From Euonymus europaeus (lineage: Eukaryota > Streptophyta > Magnoliopsida > Celastrales > Celastraceae), in NCBI GenBank assembly GCA_963580455.1, contig OY756969.1:14914760-14978759 (forward strand): a stretch of DNA of 64,000 bases. Direction: 5' to 3'. Shown piece by piece: positions 59,103-64,000 of this stretch (its first letter is position 1; each line of letters opens with the position of its first letter). The notes under the pieces were generated by a model. That model was not told where the DNA came from. It saw only the letters and a list, made by a program, of their open reading frames with translations, and made no database searches. Position numbers and translations under genes: made by a program.

Positions 59103-59957
59103 AAAATGGGTAGGGATGGCAATGGGGCGGGGCGGGGCCGGATCATGCTCACCCCGTCCCCGCCCCGCACTTCCATACCCCCGCCCCGCCCCGCTCTTCG
59201 GGGCAAAATCTTTGCCCCATCCCCGCCCCGCGTTACCCACGGGGCCCCGCGGGCGGCCCGCCCCGCCCCTAAAAGATTAGTAAAATCATAAACCATTCTA
59301 AAATAACTCATGCTCATATTGGGTTGGCTAAGACAATTACAAAGAATCCCATAATGAGCAGACAACATAACTCAAACACAACATTCTAAATAAATAAGTT
59401 TTAATACAATTATCCAAAAATTAACAACAATAATAAAATCACATCATTCAAGCATAGTCACATCACTTTCTTCTCCTCCTTCATCGTCATCAACATCATC
59501 TAGAATATTTTGAATTGTGCCGCAATCCTTTGAATCTATCTTTGATGAACAACCTAGCACCAAAAATGTATTACAAAAAAGATAACCTTAACTAAATAAT
59601 TTGTAATTAATTTAAGCATTACTTTTACATACCTCCTTTTATTTCACTCCATAGCCAAGAGTTAGGGTGTATATTTTAATTAGCAACATCAATTCAATCG
59701 AATTTAGCTACTTATATATATATATAACTACTTATATATAAGTTATTAGCTACTATCGGGTTATTGGCGGGGCGGGGCGGGTTGCGGGGCGGGGCGGGTT
59801 GCGGGGCGGGTTGATGGACTGACCCGTCCCCGCCCCGCCCCGCATGCGGGTTAAAGTTTGTCGCCCCGTCCCACTGTCGAGTCGGGGAAAACCCGCTCGG
59901 GGCGGGGCGGGGCACTTCGGGGCGGGTCGGGTGAAAAATGCCATCCCTAAAAATGGG
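59103..59957. mobile_element. GC-rich-ended hAT element with 8-bp duplication
   Basis: The element is 59111-59949 (839 bp) with AAAATGGG at 59103-59110 and 59950-59957. The ends TAGGGATGGCA and TGCCATCCCTA are perfect 11-bp inverted repeats, followed by GGGGCGGGGC-rich subterminal zones on both sides. The middle, on the minus strand, ends in a coding-like tail with CGTIQNILDDVDDDEGGEES. That acidic tail is like the C-terminus of hAT transposases, so the element is probably an internal-deletion derivative of an autonomous copy. Confidence 0.9.
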
Positions 59958-60729
59958 CAATGAATCCTGTCGGACTATGGTGGAGAATTTTATTTTTTAC
60001 ATTGCAATTAAAGGATGATATCATTTCATTTCATCTGCATTTTTTTGGGGTGCATACTATTAGATTAAAAGAGGAATAATAGAGAATAGAAATTCTAGTT
60101 CTGGAGATATTGGTCATGAACACCGGGAAGTGAAAACCTATTCCTTAATGATAAGATTATCTAATCGGCTAGATGTTGAGCCATTGAATGTTGCTGGCCA
60201 AACTCGTATGGTATACATGCTCAAACTCGGATCCTAGTGCTTGTAAATGTTAGTTCTTGGTAGTGCAAGCAAGTCTTGCATAGTCAACCTTTTACGGATC
60301 CAAATGTCGGCAGTTTCTGTGGGAATTAAGCACAACCTTCCCCGACATTTTGTACTTGAGTTATTGTCTACAAGCCCTTGCCTGCAAAAAAAGAAGAAAT
60401 TAAGTTGTAGGCATGACTCATTGTGGAACATAAATAATTTCTTATGTTCTGGACAAGTCAAAGAAGGATTTCTCTTCTGCTCATCTCCGTACAAATATTG
60501 AAGCCGAGGAGGATTTTTCCTGCGGAGATAAAGAGAATGAAATCTACGATCAAGTTGGTCTTTACCCTTAACAAGTTTGGTACATTACCAATTAGTGTTT
60601 TAAGAGGTGTATAGACATGAAGTTCTATTGTCGTGTTGAAAAATATTTGATTGCGAATTGGGTGGAAGCTTTTATACACTCTGTCCTTTCCAAGTAATAA
60701 CTATTGATGAGTTGTGTTGATGTTCCTTT
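59958..60729. other. No gene recognised; contains repeat copy
   Basis: The partner of the 145-bp repeat occupies 60001-60148. Downstream, short frames on both strands (60234-60679) have no recognisable domain. Confidence 0.4.
60001..60148. repeat. 145-bp direct repeat, right copy (partner 56392-56540)
   Basis: Shares AAGAGGAATAATAGAGAATA and GGTCATGAACACCGGGAAGT with the left copy. Confidence 0.85.
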
Positions 60730-61075
60730 CTTTGTTCTATTTGTTGATTAATGGATTACATATCGTTTCGGCACTGTCATTTTGGATGATCAGTAAGATT
60801 ATTTCTATTTTGTGAATAGGTTGATACGTTGAGTCTAGTCTTACAAATTTATTAAAATAAAATAAAAGTATTTATGAGCTGTGCTCGGTTGCTGAGAAAT
60901 TTGAGGAAAAAGAAGCCGATATGAAATTGAGTTGGTGTACATTAATTAGTTGAGATGCATATGCGGCTGGCGTGTACTCGGTTTTTTACTCACAATGTAA
61001 ACAAAGCTAAAATAATTCTCCAAAAGAGCGTGAATTACATGTCAGAGAAGGAGAGACGTTCACCAATAAATTTAT
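60730..61075. repeat. Dispersed direct repeat, right copy (partner at 1778-2122)
   Basis: It lies about 120 bases downstream of the PPR stop codon (gene on minus). It is nearly identical to the left copy over about 345 bases. Confidence 0.85.
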
Positions 61076-61194
61076 AATAGCTTTCACAATTAACAGAAAT
61101 GTTAGGGATGATAACTTAAAAGACTGGGATAATATAACAATACCATATTCTAAAGGGACTCGTAAACAAATCGACTCCATGATAACAAACTAAT

Positions 61195-63660
61195 TCAATT
61201 TGAAGAGAGAGAATTCCAATTGCTGTAGATCCTCCTCATAGATAAATCCTTATTTACCACTGAATCATTCATTCCCTTGGCAGTCATTTCTAAGCAAACA
61301 ATGTCAGCTTCTTGAAATTTCCCTTGGTGTCGAAGACCAGCAGAAAGATCATCACAAATGCAGACATTTGGGAGGAAACCATTCTCAAACATTTCTCTAT
61401 ACCAAGCATACGCCGCACCAAAATCTTTTAGCTCGCAATGTCCCTTAACCAGTATGTTGTAAGTATTAGCTTTAGGAAACAATCCTCTAGCCTTCATATC
61501 ACTCACAATATTCCTTACTTCAGACAGCCTCCCTTCCTTGAGATGCCCCATGATCAGGCTGTCACAGGTCATCTTGTCAGGATGTATTCCCTGGTCGACC
61601 ATCTCCTCGTGCAAAGCAAATGATTTTTGAACATCTCCATGCTCTACATAACAACGTATAAGAGCATTATAGACAACTCTATCAGGAGCCAAACCCATCT
61701 TTAGCATTTCATCAACTAATTTCTCCACAACCGCCATTCCTTCCTTCCCAAATCGATTAATCAGAGGATGATATGTGTGAACAGTAGGCGTGATTCCTTT
61801 TTCCTTCATCGTCTCATATAAATCAAGACATTTCTGGAATATTCCTGCATTAGAATATGCTGAGATTAAGGAATTGTACGTGAATACATCAGGAATTAAA
61901 CCCCTGCTTTTAATTTGGAGAAACAAGTCTTCAGCTTCTGTTACCCTTCCCAATTTACAGAGCCCACGAATGAGTACATTGTAAGTTACAATTGTGGGAT
62001 CTATTTCACTTCCCACCATCTCGTCCAGGAACCTAAATGCATCTTGCAATCTACCCATCATGCAACAACCATCTATAAGCATAATATATATTTGAGCATT
62101 TGGCAAAATCCCTCTCCCCACCATATCCCTGAGGAGTATTTCAGCCTCAAGAACCTTACCATCCTTGGACAAAGAATGAATCAAAGAACCATAACTTATC
62201 ACATTTGGCTTTATTCCACTATTTTCCATAACTTCAAGAATCTGGAAACATTTATCAAAACGGCACAGCCTTCCATAACCGCTGATCAGGATGTTGTACG
62301 TCTCCACATTCCAAGCAATTCCCTTCTCTTTTATCTTCCTTGCCCAGTCCTCAGCCTCATCTATCTTTCTCATTTCACAAAACTTGGAGATCAGAGGATT
62401 GAAAGTAATGCCATTGGGCTTCAACCCTCGAACTTCCATTGCTTCAATAGTTTCAATGGCTTTGCTCATAGTACCTCTTCGACAATACCCATTCACAATT
62501 ATGTTATAGATCACCTCATCCGGAACAAACCCATTTTCCATAAGTTGCTTCAAAACTTCCTCTGCCTTTTCAACCTTCCCTGCCTTACAAAAGGAACTGA
62601 GCAAAATGCTAGCTGTGTAATTATTAATCATAACTCCTTTCCTAGATGCTTCCTCATACAAGGCAATTGCACCTTCACTATCTCCGCATCTCAAATGTCC
62701 ATCCAAAAGGATACTATAGGTAAAGCCATCAGGCATAAACCCATGTGCTTCCATCTCGTGCACTACACTTTTGGCTTCCCCCATCCTCCCCACCCGACAA
62801 AGAGAACCAAGCAAGGAATTTAAGGTGACAATATTTGGCTCCACATTCTCTTCCCTCATCCTTTCCCTCACCTTAAATGCCTCCTCTACATCCCCAACTT
62901 TACAATACCCATCAATGAGGGTATTGTAAGTAACCAGGTTGGCAACTACCTTCCTCTCACACATTTCCTTGAACTTCTTCCCTGCATCTCTCATATTCCT
63001 CTCTTTGCATAACCCACCAATTAGTACATTGTAAATAAATACAGTCGGACTAAGTCCTCTCCTTTTCATGTCATCAACCAGCTCGTTGTCCCTTTTCATG
63101 TCCCCTAACTTGACAGCAGCCTGCACCGCTTTCCCATACACAAAGCTATGGGCCCCGAACCCAGATGCCACAATCTCCTCAAACAGATTAAGAGTTTTAT
63201 GAAACTGCTTTGAACCCACCAGATATTCAAGAAACAACTTCATAGAAGGTAAAGAAGGAAGCATACCATCATTTCTGATCAAGTCGTAGACTTTAGTTGC
63301 TTCAGGGAGCATCTTTGCCTCACAACAAACGGAGAGGAGTATACTAGAGAAAGCAGGTTTCAAGGAGGGTGCGGACAAAGAGAAAAGAGAAAAGAGATCA
63401 GAGGGTGAAGAAAATACTGATTTTGTCTGAATGAGGGAGAGAAGCAGCCGATGTGCAGTATCTGTGCGGCCCTGTTGGAGGAGAACTCGGAGCTTGAGAA
63501 CTTGTTCATGGCGTTCTTGGTCCAGCAAGTTCAGTGATTTGTCATCAACGACTTCTGTCCGATATTGGGATCGGGAAGAGCAACTATAGGAGAATAAGAT
63601 AGGATGTTTGATTAGGGGAGAGAGTGGAATTTTGTGGACAAAATTAATGTTCCTTGCCAT
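61195..63660 (-). CDS. Pentatricopeptide repeat protein, P class, probably mitochondrial
   Basis: An uninterrupted 821-codon frame without introns, as is usual for plant PPR genes. The N-terminus (MARNINFVHKIPLSPLIKHP, then Ser/Arg-rich) looks like a mitochondrial presequence. From about residue 100 to 800 there are some 19-20 tandem 35-residue motifs, for example VTYNTLIDGYCKVGDVEEAF and VTYNVLIRGLCKLGRVTEAE. No E or DYW extension follows, so it is P class. Such proteins bind organelle RNA sequence-specifically and stabilise, splice or help translate it; the target cannot be read here. Length and arrangement recall Arabidopsis At5g12100 (from memory, about 816 residues). The start at 63660 is the first Met that includes the presequence. 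An open frame on the opposite strand (61915-62823) is a shadow. Confidence 0.95.
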   Translation of the reverse strand: MARNINFVHKIPLSPLIKHPILFSYSCSSRSQYRTEVVDDKSLNLLDQERHEQVLKLRVLLQQGRTDTAHRLLLSLIQTKSVFSSPSDLFSLFSLSAPSLKPAFSSILLSVCCEAKMLPEATKVYDLIRNDGMLPSLPSMKLFLEYLVGSKQFHKTLNLFEEIVASGFGAHSFVYGKAVQAAVKLGDMKRDNELVDDMKRRGLSPTVFIYNVLIGGLCKERNMRDAGKKFKEMCERKVVANLVTYNTLIDGYCKVGDVEEAFKVRERMREENVEPNIVTLNSLLGSLCRVGRMGEAKSVVHEMEAHGFMPDGFTYSILLDGHLRCGDSEGAIALYEEASRKGVMINNYTASILLSSFCKAGKVEKAEEVLKQLMENGFVPDEVIYNIIVNGYCRRGTMSKAIETIEAMEVRGLKPNGITFNPLISKFCEMRKIDEAEDWARKIKEKGIAWNVETYNILISGYGRLCRFDKCFQILEVMENSGIKPNVISYGSLIHSLSKDGKVLEAEILLRDMVGRGILPNAQIYIMLIDGCCMMGRLQDAFRFLDEMVGSEIDPTIVTYNVLIRGLCKLGRVTEAEDLFLQIKSRGLIPDVFTYNSLISAYSNAGIFQKCLDLYETMKEKGITPTVHTYHPLINRFGKEGMAVVEKLVDEMLKMGLAPDRVVYNALIRCYVEHGDVQKSFALHEEMVDQGIHPDKMTCDSLIMGHLKEGRLSEVRNIVSDMKARGLFPKANTYNILVKGHCELKDFGAAYAWYREMFENGFLPNVCICDDLSAGLRHQGKFQEADIVCLEMTAKGMNDSVVNKDLSMRRIYSNWNSLSSN

Positions 63661-64000
63661 TGTGATAGCAATATGCGGTTCTGTTGTGTTCTTCCCTTCA
63701 CTTTTCTAGCAGTCTGTCAAGAAAAACACATCCCTTCAAAAAAAAACAACAATAAAGAATCTTAAAAAACATGCACCTTTTTTTCCTAGGCTTTTCTTAA
63801 CTCTTAATCAATCAAGGAGTTCCAAGTATTTTAAGTTTCAATTTTTCCTTCGGTTGCCCAAATTGTTATATATGTATATACATAGCAGCTATTAAACACC
63901 CCAATCCTTACGGCCCATGCCATTCCATTCGTACGTGGTAGTGGTGTCTAAGCATGTAACATGTAAAGTAGTTCATTTGTTAAACGAGTGTCAGAAGCTC
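63661..64000 (-). promoter_or_regulatory. Upstream region of the PPR gene
   Basis: This contains the 5' untranslated region and probably the promoter. A TATATATGTATATACATA tract at about 63868-63885 may supply a TATA box, but spacing to the transcription start is unknown. No other gene is seen to the window end. Confidence 0.35.

Noticed and set aside
59712..59960. Pro/Arg-rich frames in a GC-rich zone
   Set aside because: They arise from GGGGCGGGGC repeats at the hAT subterminal region.
61915..62823. 302-codon frame on the plus strand
   Set aside because: It is antisense to the PPR gene. Repeated 35-residue motifs leave the opposite strand open by codon bias. No domain is seen.

Overview
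The window is nuclear DNA of a flowering plant, most likely a dicot. The evidence is an intact mitochondrial-type P-class PPR gene, plant LTR retrotransposons primed by tRNA-Asp and initiator tRNA-Met, hAT and Mutator-like elements, and a decayed endogenous caulimovirid. It is AT-rich and repeat-dominated. The only clearly intact host gene is the PPR gene at the right end (61195-63660, minus). A second host-type gene, a decaying replication protein A 70 kDa-like gene, runs off the left edge (minus).

Layout from left to right. 1-970: RPA70-like exons. 1079-1480: a local duplication. 1778-2122: a repeat whose second copy lies just downstream of the PPR gene, about 59 kb away. 2140-2990: an inverted SINE-like pair, then an LTR-like piece. 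2998-5205: a Copia-like LTR block split by a solo LTR (3824-4986, target site duplication AAAAA). 6331-9118: a hAT element with an 8-bp duplication, split by a solo Ty3/gypsy LTR. 9842-10584: a non-autonomous MULE. 11164-14597: a 3.4-kb element with terminal inverted repeats of about 300 bp and odd internal repeats. 14983-17114: a solo Copia-like LTR.

17115-34480: an endogenous caulimovirid (movement protein, coat protein, zinc knuckle, protease, RNase H and a second ORF, all broken). It is cut by a gypsy LTR (19668-21884), a MULE with a perfect 9-bp duplication (23968-25132), and a solo LTR (25172-32661, duplication TACAT). That solo LTR was itself invaded by an Athila-like gypsy element (25474-31406, duplication ACTAA).

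34489-43165: an L1 LINE 3' end, split by a non-coding gypsy derivative (36201-42015, duplication CACAG). 43166-55800: older repetitive sequence with a 63-bp tandem array, a perfect 22-bp hairpin and a Copia-like LTR end. It is split by a full-length gypsy derivative (44870-53109, duplication GTTAA) that lacks pol but carries an extra ORF with a dsRBD-like region, a leucine zipper and an acidic tail. 57891-58682 and 59111-59949: two hAT elements with exact 8-bp duplications.

The genes do not form a pathway. The window is a stack of nested insertions between two host loci, and the duplications allow much of the order of events to be read. The most novel-looking item is the extra ORF at 47310-47825. 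The virus-derived block is the most informative fossil.
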